A stretch of 62,326 nt of DNA from JANNNX01 sp031398745 (GCA_031398745.1 JANNNX010000053.1:1-62326); one strand, 5' to 3'. Shown: positions 34,601 to 43,677, counted from the stretch's first letter. Program-made: numbers and translations. Notes: generated by a model from the letters alone, not told the origin.

Positions 34601-36217
34601 GCCAAGACCCGGCACTCCACACCGGGCGTGGGCTTGGTCTCGCCCCCGCCGCACCACGACATCTACTCCATCGAAGACCTGGCCCAGCTCATCCACGACC
34701 TGAAGAACGCCAACCGCCACGCCCGGATCCACGTGAAGCTGGTGGCCGAGGTGGGCGTGGGGACGGTGGCCGCCGGTGTGGCCAAGGCCCACGCCGACGT
34801 GGTGCTCATCTCGGGCCACGACGGCGGCACCGGCGCCGCCCCGCTGACGTCCCTCAAGCACGCCGGCGCGCCGTGGGAGTTGGGCCTGGCCGAGACCCAA
34901 CAGACCTTGCTGGCCAACGGCCTGCGGGACCGGATCGTGGTCCAGGTCGACGGCCAGATGAAGACCGGCCGGGACGTGGTCATCGCCGCCCTGCTGGGGG
35001 CCGAGGAGTTCGGCTTTGCCACCGCCCCGCTGGTGGTCGAGGGCTGCGTGATGATGCGGGTCTGCCACCTCGACACCTGCCCGGTCGGCATCGCCACCCA
35101 GAACCCCGAGCTGCGGGCCCGCTTCACCGGCCGGCCGGAGTTCGTCGTCCACTTCTTCGAGTTCGTGGCCCAGGAGGTCCGTGAGCTGCTGGCCTCCCTC
35201 GGCTTGCGCAGCATCGAGGAGGCGGTGGGCCACGTCGAGCTGCTCGACGCCCGGCGGGCGGTCGATCACTGGAAGGCGTCGGGCCTCGACCTCGGCCCGA
35301 TCCTGCACCAGCCTGAACTTCCACCCGGTGCCGTCCTGCACCAGACGGTCGCCCAGGACCACGGCCTCGATCAGGCCCTCGACGTGGAGCTGCTGGCTCG
35401 TTGCCAGGCGGCGCTGACCGACGGCACCCCGGTGTCGATCGACGGGATCGCCATCCGCAACGTCAACCGGACGGTCGGCACCATGCTGGGCGCCGAGCTC
35501 ACCCGGCGCTTCGGGGGCGCCGGCCTGCCCGACGACACGATCCAGCTCGGCCTGGAGGGCTCGGCCGGCCAGAGCCTCGGCGCCTTCCTCCCCCGGGGGA
35601 TCACCCTGCGGCTGTCGGGCGATGCCAACGACTACGTGGGCAAGGGCCTGTCGGGGGGCCGCATCGTGCTGCGCCCCGACCCCCGGGCCCCGTTCGTTGC
35701 CGAGCACAACGTCATCGCCGGCAACGTCCTGCTCTACGGAGCCACCAGCGGCGAGGTGCTCATCCGGGGCCTGGTGGGCGAGCGCTTCTGCGTGCGCAAC
35801 TCGGGGGCCACCGCGGTGGTCGAGGGGATCGGCGACCACGGCTGCGAGTACATGACCGGCGGCCGGGCGGTGGTGCTCGGCCCGACCGGCCGGAACTTCG
35901 GTGCCGGCATGTCCGGCGGGGTGGCCTACGTGCACGACCCCGACGGCCGCTTCCCGTCGCGGGTGAACCGGGAGATGGTCGACCTCGACCCCCTCGACCA
36001 GGACGACGAGGCCTTCCTCCTGACCATCGTCGACCGTCACCGGGCCGAGACCGGCTCGGCCGTCGCCGAGCGGCTACTGGCCGACTGGCGCCGGACCGTC
36101 GGGCGGTTCGTGAAGGTGATGCCCCGGGACTACAAGCGGGTCCTGGTGGCCACCCGGGCCGCCGAAGTCGAGGGCGCCTCCAGCGACGACGCGGTCATGG
36201 CGACGTCCCATGGGTGA
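31667..36217 (+). CDS. gltB: Glutamate synthase large subunit
   Basis: 1516 residues, full length. The class II amidotransferase nucleophile is Cys22 after a propeptide (HEHDACGVSFVAHL). The central domain, FMN/synthase barrel (GGKSNTGEGGEDSDR, AQGAKPGEGGQLSGNK), 3Fe-4S cluster loop (CHLDTCPVGIATQ) and C-terminal GXGXG beta-helix follow in order. It makes two glutamates from glutamine and 2-oxoglutarate using electrons delivered by GltD. The start overlaps nothing upstream; the stop overlaps gltD by 8 nt. Core nitrogen assimilation. Confidence 0.97.
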   Translation: MPTDPEHIGGLYDPAHEHDACGVSFVAHLRGVRSHGIVEAGLTALCNLEHRGASGAEVDTGDGAGILLQLPDELLRAVVEADLPAPGTYAAGLVFLPADPAAADAAVAQVEAIVADEGLRVLAWRDVPVDLSIVGRSAREAAPTFRQLLVAGPEAAPYSGLDLERRAFLVRKRIEHEVQPGVYLPSLSGRTLVYKGMLGAPQLGRFFADLSDPRLTSALALVHSRFSTNTFPSWPLAHPYRYVAHNGEINTLQGNRNWMRAREALLASPVFPGGLERAFPIVTPGASDSATFDEVLELLHLAGRSLPHAVLMMIPEAWESHETMPAARRDFYRYHGALMEPWDGPASIAFTDGTVIGSVLDRNGLRPNRWWLTDDDLVIMASEAGVLEVDPARVVAKGRLAPGRMFLVDTAQGRIVGDDEIKTELAAAEPYGQWVADNLVRLADLPPKVLLTPQHARVVQHQRLFGYTSEVLRLLLAPMAESGTEPIGSMGTDTPVAVLSERPRLLFDYFAQLFAQVTNPPLDAIREELVTSLTSTIGPERNLLDPTPASAHQIEVPFPILDNEDLGKLLHVNEAGETPGFKAFAIDGLYPVAGGGEALREALEAVRAKVTAAIAEGANIVILSDRYSSAELAPIPSLLLTSAVHHHLIRERARTRVGLVVEAGDAREVHHMALLLGYGAAAVNPYLAFETIDDLIGEGVITGVTPRQARRNFVKAAGKGVLKVMSKMGISTKASYTGAQVFEALGLSQELVDEYFTGTVSRLGGIGLDVVAAEVAARHAKAYPERPAELAHRDLEVGGEYQWRREGEHHLFNPETVYRLQHATRTGRYDLFREYSALVDDQSERLATLRGLLTLRTGARPPVPIDEVEPVSAIVARFATGAMSYGSISQEAHETLAIAMNRIGGKSNTGEGGEDSDRNVADPDGDLRRSAVKQVASGRFGVTSEYLVNADDIQIKMAQGAKPGEGGQLSGNKVWPWIAKTRHSTPGVGLVSPPPHHDIYSIEDLAQLIHDLKNANRHARIHVKLVAEVGVGTVAAGVAKAHADVVLISGHDGGTGAAPLTSLKHAGAPWELGLAETQQTLLANGLRDRIVVQVDGQMKTGRDVVIAALLGAEEFGFATAPLVVEGCVMMRVCHLDTCPVGIATQNPELRARFTGRPEFVVHFFEFVAQEVRELLASLGLRSIEEAVGHVELLDARRAVDHWKASGLDLGPILHQPELPPGAVLHQTVAQDHGLDQALDVELLARCQAALTDGTPVSIDGIAIRNVNRTVGTMLGAELTRRFGGAGLPDDTIQLGLEGSAGQSLGAFLPRGITLRLSGDANDYVGKGLSGGRIVLRPDPRAPFVAEHNVIAGNVLLYGATSGEVLIRGLVGERFCVRNSGATAVVEGIGDHGCEYMTGGRAVVLGPTGRNFGAGMSGGVAYVHDPDGRFPSRVNREMVDLDPLDQDDEAFLLTIVDRHRAETGSAVAERLLADWRRTVGRFVKVMPRDYKRVLVATRAAEVEGASSDDAVMATSHG

Positions 36218-37682
36218 TCCCACCGGCTTCCTCCGCCACGACCGTGAGCTGCCGCCTCGGCGCCCGGTCCCGGTGCGGCTGCGCGACTGGCGGGAGGTGT
36301 ACGAGGACGCCCCGACCGACCACGTGCGCACCCAGGCCGGCCGCTGCATGGACTGCGGCATCCCGTTCTGCAACGACGGCTGCCCGCTCGGCAACCTCAT
36401 CCCGGAGTGGAACGACCTCGTCCACGGGGACCACTGGTTCCAGGCTTCCGAGCGTCTGCACGCCACCAACAACTTCCCCGAGTTCACCGGTCGGCTCTGC
36501 CCGGCGCCGTGTGAGTCGGCCTGCGTGCTGACCATCAATGCCAAGCCGGTGACGATCGAGCTGATCGAGAAATCGATTGCGGACCGCAGCTGGGACGAGG
36601 GCTGGGTGCGGCCGGTGGTGCCGGCCGAGCGCACCGGCCGGCGGGTGGCGGTAGTGGGCTCGGGACCGGCCGGTCTGGCTGCCGCCCAGCAGCTGGCCCG
36701 AGCCGGCCACGACGTGGTCGTGCTCGAACGCGACGACCGCCTGGGGGGTCTCCTGCGCTACGGGATCCCCGACTTCAAGATGGACAAGGCCCTCATCGAC
36801 CGTCGGGTGGCCCAGCTGGCGGCCGAGGGGGTCGAGTTCCGCACCGGCGTGCACGTCGGTGTCGACCTCGGCGCGGAGGAGCTGCGAGCCCAGTTCGACG
36901 CGGTGGTGCTGGCCGTGGGCTCCACCGTTCCCCGCCGCCTGGGCGTGCCGGGCCACGACCTGGCCGGCGTGCACTGGGCCATGGACTACCTGACCCAGGC
37001 CAACCGCCAGGTCGCCGACGACGACCCGTCGGCGGTGCCGATGATCTCGGCCGCGGGCAAGCGGGTGCTCATCATCGGCGGTGGCGATACCGCCGCGGAC
37101 TGCCTCGGCACCGCTCACCGCCAGGGCGCGGCCCAGGTCATCCAGTTCGACATCAACCCTCGTCCGCCCGACGAGCGCGACCACCACGAGAACCCGTGGC
37201 CGCTGTGGCCGATGGTCTACCGGGAGTCGGCGGCCCACGAGGAAGGTGGCGACCGCACCTTCGCCATCAACACCGTGGCCTTCGTCGACGACGACTCGGG
37301 CGCGGTGCGGGCGGTGCAGGCGGTGGAGGTCGAGCGCAGCGTGGTCGACGGCCGCAAGGTCTACGAGCCGGTCGAGGGGTCGACCTTCGAGATCGACTGC
37401 GATCTGGTCCTCGTCGCTCTCGGCTTCACCGGTCCCGAGCCTCGGGGTCTGCTCGAGCAGCTCGGCGTGGAGCTCGACGACCGGGGCAACATCGGCCGTG
37501 ACGCCGAGTGGATGACCAGCGCCGAGGGCGTCTTCGTGTGCGGCGACGCCGGCCGGGGCCAGAGCCTGGTGGTGTGGGCCATCGCCGAGGGCCGCGCCGC
37601 GGCCGCCGCCGTCGATCGGCACCTGATGGGCGCCACCCAGCTGCCCTCACCGCTGACCACCATCGGTCGCCCGGCGAGCTGA
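36210..37682 (+). CDS. gltD: Glutamate synthase small subunit
   Basis: 490 residues. N-terminal Fe-S cysteines (CMDCGIPFCNDGCPLGN, CPAPCESAC) are followed by an FAD-binding GSGPAGLAAAQQLARAGH near 151 and an NAD(P)H-binding IIGGGDTAADCLG near 288. It passes electrons from NADPH through FAD and 4Fe-4S clusters to GltB. ATG 36210 lies inside the gltB end, so translation is coupled. The C-terminal VCGDAGRGQSLVVWAIAEG completes the FAD site. Confidence 0.97.
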   Translation: MGDPTGFLRHDRELPPRRPVPVRLRDWREVYEDAPTDHVRTQAGRCMDCGIPFCNDGCPLGNLIPEWNDLVHGDHWFQASERLHATNNFPEFTGRLCPAPCESACVLTINAKPVTIELIEKSIADRSWDEGWVRPVVPAERTGRRVAVVGSGPAGLAAAQQLARAGHDVVVLERDDRLGGLLRYGIPDFKMDKALIDRRVAQLAAEGVEFRTGVHVGVDLGAEELRAQFDAVVLAVGSTVPRRLGVPGHDLAGVHWAMDYLTQANRQVADDDPSAVPMISAAGKRVLIIGGGDTAADCLGTAHRQGAAQVIQFDINPRPPDERDHHENPWPLWPMVYRESAAHEEGGDRTFAINTVAFVDDDSGAVRAVQAVEVERSVVDGRKVYEPVEGSTFEIDCDLVLVALGFTGPEPRGLLEQLGVELDDRGNIGRDAEWMTSAEGVFVCGDAGRGQSLVVWAIAEGRAAAAAVDRHLMGATQLPSPLTTIGRPAS

Positions 37683-37756
37683 GCGGGCCGGGCGCTCGGG
37701 CGCGGGCCGGGGTCCGCCCCGCCGGCCGTTCCCGGGCCCGTCCTAGAGTGCGGGCC

Positions 37757-38311
37757 GTGGCCGACGAGCTGGCGTTCTGGCGGGCCGTCGGCCTGGTGCG
37801 CATCGAGCGGGCGGCCGGCCTGGTCGGGTTGGAGGAGTGCTTCGCCGGCGGCTCCCTGCCCACCGGCGTCGATCGGCACCTTCGGGGGCGGCTGCTGGCC
37901 ACCACCTGCGGCTGGCCCTTCGACAGTGTCCTCGAGGGGTTGGCTCGGGTCTGGTTGCCCTGGTGGGGGACGGAGCTCTCGGGCGAGGCCGGCCCGGGGA
38001 CCCAGCTCTTCACCCCGAGCGGACGGCTGGCCCTGCGGCTGGCCTTCCCCGGCTACGAGCAGGTCACGGTCGGCGCCGACGGCATGGTCGCCGCCCTCGG
38101 CTTCGAGACCTTGTCCGCCCCGAGCCTGCTCGACCCGTCGGTCGAAGTGCTCCGCATCGACCATCGTGGCGTCGAGACCAACCCGGCCTGGCCGGTGCGC
38201 CGGGTCGTGAGCGAGTTGGTCGAGGTGGCCGATGGCCTCCACCTCGGCCAGGCTCTGCTCGACTGGCGGGGCCGCCTCCGGCGAGCGGCCTGGTTCTCGC
38301 TCGGTCGCTGA
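37757..38311 (+). CDS. Conserved-looking hypothetical protein
   Basis: 184 residues from GTG 37757. Not recognised. Sequence is mixed alpha/beta with several Trp (FWRAVGLVRIERAAGLVGLE, WLPWWGTEL, NPAWPVRRVVSELVEVADG) and no signal peptide, membrane segment or metal motif. Codon usage matches the chromosome, with strong GC bias at third positions, which supports coding. It lies 74 nt after gltD on the same strand. Confidence 0.7.
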   Translation: MADELAFWRAVGLVRIERAAGLVGLEECFAGGSLPTGVDRHLRGRLLATTCGWPFDSVLEGLARVWLPWWGTELSGEAGPGTQLFTPSGRLALRLAFPGYEQVTVGADGMVAALGFETLSAPSLLDPSVEVLRIDHRGVETNPAWPVRRVVSELVEVADGLHLGQALLDWRGRLRRAAWFSLGR

Positions 38312-38390
38312 GCTCGGCAGGTCGTTTGCGCGACACCGTTGCAGCGGCAAGGGTGCAGGCCGCCCGACGAGTCCGAACCAGGAGAAGGCC

Positions 38391-38777
38391 ATGCCGCTCG
38401 AGAAGCTCGACATGCTCACCATCTACGTGAGCGACCAGGACGCCGCCGTCGACTTCTACCGGGACAAGCTCGGCCTCGAGACCGACGTCGACCACGAGAT
38501 CGGCCCGGGGATGCGCTTCGTCCGCCTCTTCGCCCCCGGTCGGACGCTCGGCATCGTCCTCGCCCCCAAGGAGATCGGGGCCATGGAGGGATCGAACACC
38601 GAGCCCGCGTTCAGCGGTTGGGTGTTCGGGGCCAAGGACGTCCAGGCCACCTACGAGGAGCTCAAGGCCCGGGGCGTCGTCTTCGCCTCCGAGCCCGAGG
38701 ACCGTGGCGGCCACCTCCAGGTCCGCTTCACCGACCCCGACGGCAACGGCTTCCTGCTCCGCGTCCTCGAGGACTGA
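38391..38777 (+). CDS. VOC/glyoxalase-family protein
   Basis: 128 residues, ATG preceded by AGGAG 8 nt upstream. One VOC module pair is seen: DMLTIYVSDQDAAVDFYRDKLGLE and VRFTDPDGNGFLLRVLED. The position that is usually His in the first strand reads Thr and the usual Glu of the DPDGNxxE strand reads Leu-Leu, so the metal site looks incomplete. It may be a binding or resistance protein rather than a metalloenzyme. Function unassigned. Confidence 0.85.
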   Translation: MPLEKLDMLTIYVSDQDAAVDFYRDKLGLETDVDHEIGPGMRFVRLFAPGRTLGIVLAPKEIGAMEGSNTEPAFSGWVFGAKDVQATYEELKARGVVFASEPEDRGGHLQVRFTDPDGNGFLLRVLED

Positions 38778-38783
38778 TCCGCC

Positions 38784-40958
38784 TCAGCTGCCACCCGCGA
38801 GGTGGCAGCCACCGCCCTCGCCCTTGGCTCGATAGAGGGCCTGGTCGGCGCGGGCCAGAGTGGCAATGAGGGCTTCACCTGGCTCCCGTACGGCGATGCC
38901 GGAGGAGAGGGCGGCCCCGCTGGCGGCCAACACCCCGTCGGCCACCGTGGCCAGCTGCCGGGCCAGGGCCAGGGCCCGGCGCGGGTCGTCGAAGGGAACC
39001 AGCATGGCGAACTCGTCGCCTCCGACCCGGTAGACGGCCTCCGACGTAGTGGCCGCCAGCGCGGCCGCCACCTGGCGCAGTACCTGGTCGCCGATCAGGT
39101 GGCCGCCCCGATCGTTCACCGCCTTGAAGCGGTCGATGTCGAACATGAGGATCGAGCACGGCTCGTCGGCCGGGGTGTCTTCCAGCCGGGCGTGGAACGA
39201 GCTGTGATTGCCCAGCGTGGTGAGCGAGTCGCGGTGGGCCCGGTGCCGGAGCTCGTCGACCGTGGTGGCCATCTCCAGGCAGCTCCCGGCCAGGATGGCC
39301 AGCAGCTCGAGGGGCTCGACCTGCTCCGGGCCGAGCTGCATGGGATGGTGGTGGGCGACCACCAGCACCCCGGTGCGGCGGCCCCGGGCGATGAGTGGCA
39401 GGGCGATCACCGAGCGGGCGCCGGCACCTCGGAAGGCCTCGCTCATGGGCAGGATGCGGCCGGTGGTGTCGCCCGACGAGTACACCGAGGTGAGCGGTCC
39501 GAGGGCGCCGAAGAGCCGGTCGAGGCTGGAGGTGTCGGCGGTGGCGAGGGCCTCGGCCAAGGTGCCCACGGCCGCGTTGACCCGTAGCGCGCCCGTGGGC
39601 CCGACGGTGGCCAGCAGAGCCGAGTCCATGGCACTCAGCTCCCGGGCCGCGTGGAGCACGACGCCCGGGGTCCGGGCCGGGTCGTCCACTGCCACCAGGT
39701 TGGCCGCGGTCTTGGCCAGGCGGCGCAGCGGCACCCGGGCCTGCTCGGGGGGGAGTTCGCCCAGGCGGGCGCCGAGCAACGTGGCACAGGTGCCGATGTC
39801 GTGGCAGGTGGCGTCGTCGAGCGGTATCACCGACTCGACGTTGAGGGCGCCCACCGGCTCGCTGGTCTCGGCGAAGAGCGGCACGCAGTACTCGCTGACC
39901 ACGCCGGGGATGGCCTCGAGGTATTCGGGCGACCACGAGACGTCGGGCAGGAACTGGGCCTTGCCGGTGCGGTAGGTGAGGCCGGTGACGCCGGCGCTGG
40001 GGAGCATGCCGTCGAGCACCTGCCACAGGCCCCGTTGGGCCTGGCAGCGGAGGCGCCCACCGAGCTCCAGGTAGATGCTGGGCATGAGTCCGCCCCTCCG
40101 GAAGAGGTGGTCGGCCACCACCTCGCAGGCCTCGCGCTGGGTGCGGGCGGTCTGCAGCGCGGCCGCCAGTGCCTCGTTGGCCGGCTCGACGGCGGCCCGC
40201 TGGGGACGGTGGCGGGCCACGACCTCCGACCACGGCGGTGCCGGGCGGGCCAGTAGGTAGCCCTGGGCCATGGCCACTCCGGCCTGGCTGAGCCAGGCCA
40301 GCTCGGCCGGGCGTTCGACGCCCTCGGCGATGAGGCTGGCCCCGGTCTGGCGAGCGAAGCCGACCAGCGCCGCCACCAGCGCTTGGCGGTGGCGGTCGCG
40401 GTCGATGCCGGAGATGAGTTCACGGTCGAGCTTGAGGAACTCCGGCAAGAGCTGGACGGCCCGCTGCAGGCTCGAGTACCCGGCGCCGGTGTCGTCGATG
40501 GCGATGCGGGTGCCGCCGGCGATCCACGGATCGAGGGCCCGGCGCAGAGCGTCGAGGTCGTCGAACCCGTCGCGCTCGGTGAGCTCGAGCACCAAGCGCT
40601 CGGGCAGGCGGGCGCGGGGCAGGGCGTGGGTCTCGTCGAGCAGTACCGACGGGCTGATGTTGACGAACAGCAGCCGCTCCTTGGGGGGCGGCCCGGCCTC
40701 GGCGATGGCCTCCAGGCAGGCCACTTCCAGTTCGGTGCGCCGGTCGGTGCGGGTGGCGGCCTCGAACCAGGCGTCGCGGGGGGCGGTGACGCCGGTGCGG
40801 GACCGGCTCAGACCCTCATACGCGATCACCTCGCTGTCGGCCAGCCGCACGATCGGCTGGAACACGGCGGTCAGGCCCCCGGGTCGGAGCAGCTCGTCCA
40901 GCAGCTGGTCGTCGTCGAGGGCGGCCGACGCCGGCGCGCCGTAGAGGGTCTGGCTCAT
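38784..40958 (-). CDS. Bifunctional-looking EAL-GAF-GGDEF cyclic di-GMP protein
   Basis: 724 residues. The N-terminal EAL domain (about 25-250) has E-G-L for EAL (YEGLSRSR), NISPSVLL, LELTERDGF, IDDTGAGYSS, FLKLDREL, AEGVE and AQGYLLARP, so metal and catalytic residues of a phosphodiesterase remain although DDFGAG reads DDTGAG. A GAF-like middle (about 260-560) follows. The C-terminal GGDEF domain has RVGGDEFAM near 643, an intact cyclase motif. The unusual EAL-first order is found in some actinobacteria. It likely makes and breaks cyclic di-GMP under a small-molecule or redox cue. Converges on the VOC gene. Confidence 0.9.
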   Translation of the reverse strand: MSQTLYGAPASAALDDDQLLDELLRPGGLTAVFQPIVRLADSEVIAYEGLSRSRTGVTAPRDAWFEAATRTDRRTELEVACLEAIAEAGPPPKERLLFVNISPSVLLDETHALPRARLPERLVLELTERDGFDDLDALRRALDPWIAGGTRIAIDDTGAGYSSLQRAVQLLPEFLKLDRELISGIDRDRHRQALVAALVGFARQTGASLIAEGVERPAELAWLSQAGVAMAQGYLLARPAPPWSEVVARHRPQRAAVEPANEALAAALQTARTQREACEVVADHLFRRGGLMPSIYLELGGRLRCQAQRGLWQVLDGMLPSAGVTGLTYRTGKAQFLPDVSWSPEYLEAIPGVVSEYCVPLFAETSEPVGALNVESVIPLDDATCHDIGTCATLLGARLGELPPEQARVPLRRLAKTAANLVAVDDPARTPGVVLHAARELSAMDSALLATVGPTGALRVNAAVGTLAEALATADTSSLDRLFGALGPLTSVYSSGDTTGRILPMSEAFRGAGARSVIALPLIARGRRTGVLVVAHHHPMQLGPEQVEPLELLAILAGSCLEMATTVDELRHRAHRDSLTTLGNHSSFHARLEDTPADEPCSILMFDIDRFKAVNDRGGHLIGDQVLRQVAAALAATTSEAVYRVGGDEFAMLVPFDDPRRALALARQLATVADGVLAASGAALSSGIAVREPGEALIATLARADQALYRAKGEGGGCHLAGGS

Positions 40959-41063
40959 GCTGGCTGGTATCGGAACATCGCCGGCCGAGGGCGAGGAACG
41001 GACGATGAACGCTCGCTGATGGAACTCTGACGACCGGCGGCGCCGGTTCGGCTCCGGCCTTCG

Positions 41064-42020
41064 TCAGCTGAGGTCGGCCCCGCCCGGTGGGCGTCGGTGG
41101 CCGAGCCGGCGGCGCAGCTGCTCGGCACCGTGCACGACGGCTCCTACCCCGGCGCCGAGCGCGACCGCGCCCGCTGTCACGGCCAGCACGGGCACGCTTC
41201 CGCCGACGCCGGTGAAGGCGAGTTGGCCGCCGCCGGTGCTGACGGTTCCGGCTCGCATCGAGGTGGTGGTCACCTCGGCCGCGAGCACGGTGATCGGGAC
41301 GGTGCTCGTCGTGGTGCCGGCGGGAGCGACGGTGACGCTCGTGGTGGTAGACGCCACGGTGGTCGTCGTGGTGGACGCCAGGGTGGTCGTGGTGGACGCC
41401 ACGGTCGTCGTGGTGGTCGCCGGGGGGGTCACGGTGTTGGTGACGGTGCAACAGATCTGGTCCACCGGGAACTCGTCGTAGTCCAAGGTGTCATTGTCAT
41501 TGTCGGTGTTGTATTCCACCCCGCCGATGATGCCGATCGAGGTGGGAGACCCGATGCAGCTGGCGGGGATGGTCACCTGATACGAGTGGGTTGACGCGTC
41601 GTAGGAGTAGCCGCTCCCCGGTGCATCGAGGCAGGGCAGATCGAGGTTGCTGTCGATGACCCACACGCTGGGTTCGCCGTTGAACTGGAGCAGGAGCACG
41701 ATGAAGGTGGTGACGTCGCTGTCGTCGACGACGACGCCCCACGCCATGCTGACGTTCCCGTCCGCCCAGATGGCGCTCGTTGGGTCGTCGCCCTCGGCGG
41801 TGGTCATCTGGAACGTGACCACGCCGTCGGTGTAGCTGGCGCCGAGGGAGGTGATGTCACTGCGAGGGTCGAGGGACGGGTCCTCGATCTCGGGATCGTC
41901 GGCCGACGCGGAGGTGGCGGAGGCCAGCTGGTTGGTCGCCAACACCGCCCCACCGACAGTGACGACGACGAGCAGTGCTCGCAGCACCGCGGAGATGGCT
42001 CGTACCCGCCCGTTTCGCAT
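41064..42020 (-). CDS. Sortase-anchored surface protein
   Basis: 318 residues from ATG 42020. The signal peptide MRNGRVRAISAVLRALLVVV ends near SATSASA. A beta-rich ectodomain of about 180 residues follows, with CLDAPGSGYSYD, SCIGSP and an ICCTV pair. Then comes a long Thr/Val/Ala stalk with (T)n runs and the LAFTG sorting motif, a hydrophobic helix (VPVLAVTAGAVALGAGVGAVV) and a basic tail RRRLGHRRP. LAxTG is the class E sortase signal used by high-GC Gram-positives. Likely cell-wall-linked. The ectodomain is not recognised. No sortase gene nearby. Confidence 0.85.
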   Translation of the reverse strand: MRNGRVRAISAVLRALLVVVTVGGAVLATNQLASATSASADDPEIEDPSLDPRSDITSLGASYTDGVVTFQMTTAEGDDPTSAIWADGNVSMAWGVVVDDSDVTTFIVLLLQFNGEPSVWVIDSNLDLPCLDAPGSGYSYDASTHSYQVTIPASCIGSPTSIGIIGGVEYNTDNDNDTLDYDEFPVDQICCTVTNTVTPPATTTTTVASTTTTLASTTTTTVASTTTSVTVAPAGTTTSTVPITVLAAEVTTTSMRAGTVSTGGGQLAFTGVGGSVPVLAVTAGAVALGAGVGAVVHGAEQLRRRLGHRRPPGGADLS

Positions 42021-42137
42021 CGGTTGGAATTGATAGCCGGTCGTTCGTAACGGCCTCCCGAACGACGGATGAAAACCCGACGGGTGGGTGTTGCAGGGCG
42101 ATAGAGTAATTGCACGAGCAACCACTTGGAGGTCGCC

Positions 42138-43118
42138 ATGCCCGCCGTCACCGCCGACACGCTCACCCTTCCCCGCATCGCCGAGCCCGGGATCGAGGCC
42201 CTCGACCGCCCCGTGCGCTCGGTCACCACCGCCCCGATGGGCTTCGAGGGTGAGGGCTTCCCGGTCCGCCGGGCCTTCGCCGGGGTGCGGGTCGAGGACC
42301 TCGACCCGTTCATCCACATGGACCAGATGGGCGAGGTCGACTACGCCCCGGGGGAGCCCAAGGGCACTCCGTGGCACCCGCACCGGGGCTTCGAGACCGT
42401 GACCTACATGATCGACGGTACGTTCCTCCACCAGGACTCCCAGGGCGGTGGCGGCGTCATCGAGAACGGCGCCACCCAGTGGATGACCGCCGGCGGGGGC
42501 ATCCTCCACATCGAGACCCCCCCCGAGCAACTGGTGATGAGCGGCGGCTTGTTCCACGGCATCCAGCTGTGGGTCAACCTCCCGGCCAAGGACAAGATGG
42601 TCGCCCCCCGCTACCAGAACCTCGAGGGCGACGAGGTCGTGCTCCTGTCGTCGAGCGACGGCGGGGCGCTGGTCCGCCTCATCGCGGGCGACATCGCCGG
42701 CCACGCCGGACCCGGCTCCACCTACACGCCGATCGTGGTGGCCCACGCCACCCTCGCCCCGGGGGCCCGGCTGGTGCTGCCGTGGCGACGCGACTTCAAC
42801 GCTCTGGCCTACGGCCTAGCCGGCGCGGGGTCGGTGGGCGTCGACCGCCAGCCCTTCGGATCGGGCCAGCTGGCGTTGTTCGGCGCGGGCGACACCCTGA
42901 CCCTCGAGGGCCATGCGTCCCAGACGCTCGACGTGCTGCTGTTGGGGGGGCTGCCCATCCGGGAGCCGGTGGCGGCCTACGGACCGTTCGTGATGAACAC
43001 CCGGGCCGAGCTGCAACAGGCGGTCGAGGACTTCAACGCCGGGCGCCTCGGGACCATCCCGGCCGACGGCATCCAGCCCTTCCGGCCCGATTCGGGTCGG
43101 TCGCCCGGCGGCCACTGA
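42138..43118 (+). CDS. Pirin-family bicupin protein
   Basis: 326 residues; ATG 42138 has GGAGG 6 nt upstream. N-terminal pirin cupin: DPFIHMDQMGEVDYAPG, TPWHPHRGFETVTYMIDG and GAxQWMTAGGGILHIE carry the expected His, His, His and Glu metal ligands (HPHRG, HxE). The C-terminal pirin domain follows with HGIQLWVNLPAKDKM. Members are metal-dependent quercetinases or redox regulators. It sits 7 nt before a MarR gene, so the two probably form a small stress-response operon. Confidence 0.93.
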   Translation: MPAVTADTLTLPRIAEPGIEALDRPVRSVTTAPMGFEGEGFPVRRAFAGVRVEDLDPFIHMDQMGEVDYAPGEPKGTPWHPHRGFETVTYMIDGTFLHQDSQGGGGVIENGATQWMTAGGGILHIETPPEQLVMSGGLFHGIQLWVNLPAKDKMVAPRYQNLEGDEVVLLSSSDGGALVRLIAGDIAGHAGPGSTYTPIVVAHATLAPGARLVLPWRRDFNALAYGLAGAGSVGVDRQPFGSGQLALFGAGDTLTLEGHASQTLDVLLLGGLPIREPVAAYGPFVMNTRAELQQAVEDFNAGRLGTIPADGIQPFRPDSGRSPGGH

Positions 43119-43125
43119 CGCGCCG

Positions 43126-43578
43126 GTGGGCCTGTCGGCTGACGAGCTGGCGGCGTGGCGGTCGTTCCTGACCGCCCACGCCGCGGTGGTCGAGGTGCTC
43201 GAGCGGGAACTGGTCGAAGCCCACGGGATGGCGCTGGCCGACTACGACGTGCTGGTCCAGTTGACCGAGGCCGACGGCGGGCGCCTGCGCATGTCGGAGC
43301 TGGCGTCGTCGCTGCTGCTGTCGCGCAGCGGGGCGACCCGGCTGGTCGACCGCATGGTGCGGGCCGGGTTGGTGGCCCGGGAGCGGTGTCCCGACGATCG
43401 CCGCGGTGCCTACGCGGTGGTCACCGATGCCGGTCGGGCCGCGTTGGCCGACGCCTGGCCCACCCACGCCGCCGGTGTGTCCCGATGGTTCGCGGCCGCC
43501 CTGGGCCCCAACGACGCCGACCACCTGGCCCGGGTCTTGAACCAAGTGACCACCCGAGCCCGAGCCCGCTCCGCCTGA
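43126..43578 (+). CDS. MarR-family transcriptional regulator
   Basis: 150 residues with GTG start. The winged helix is clear: LADYDVLVQLTEADGGRLRM, SSLLLSRSGATRLVDRMVRAG and the wing ARERCPDDRRGAYAVVTDAG. Members respond to phenolics or oxidants. Closely follows the pirin gene, which suggests shared control and a link to aromatic or redox stress (inference). Confidence 0.92.
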   Translation: MGLSADELAAWRSFLTAHAAVVEVLERELVEAHGMALADYDVLVQLTEADGGRLRMSELASSLLLSRSGATRLVDRMVRAGLVARERCPDDRRGAYAVVTDAGRAALADAWPTHAAGVSRWFAAALGPNDADHLARVLNQVTTRARARSA

Positions 43579-43601
43579 CCCACTCCCAGGCCCACACGCC
43601 G

Positions 43602-43677
43602 GGTCTGGGACGATGGCCTCACGTTCCCGTGTCTGGGACGATGGCCACACGCAATCCGTCAGGCTGACGTCCCAGAC
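43602..43677 (+). terminator. Repeat-built terminator region after the MarR gene
   Basis: GTCTGGGACGATGGCC occurs at 43602-43617 and again at 43631-43646, and CGTCCCAGAC at 43668-43677 is the inverted match, giving a 10-bp stem with either copy. Alternative stems can form. It lies between the MarR and DUF1206 genes. Confidence 0.65.

Noticed and set aside
32582..36040. 1152-codon minus-strand frame opposite gltB
   Set aside because: Antisense shadow of a full-length glutamate synthase gene.
41300..41420. Tandem repeat array on the plus strand
   Set aside because: It is the antisense of the threonine-rich stalk of the surface protein.
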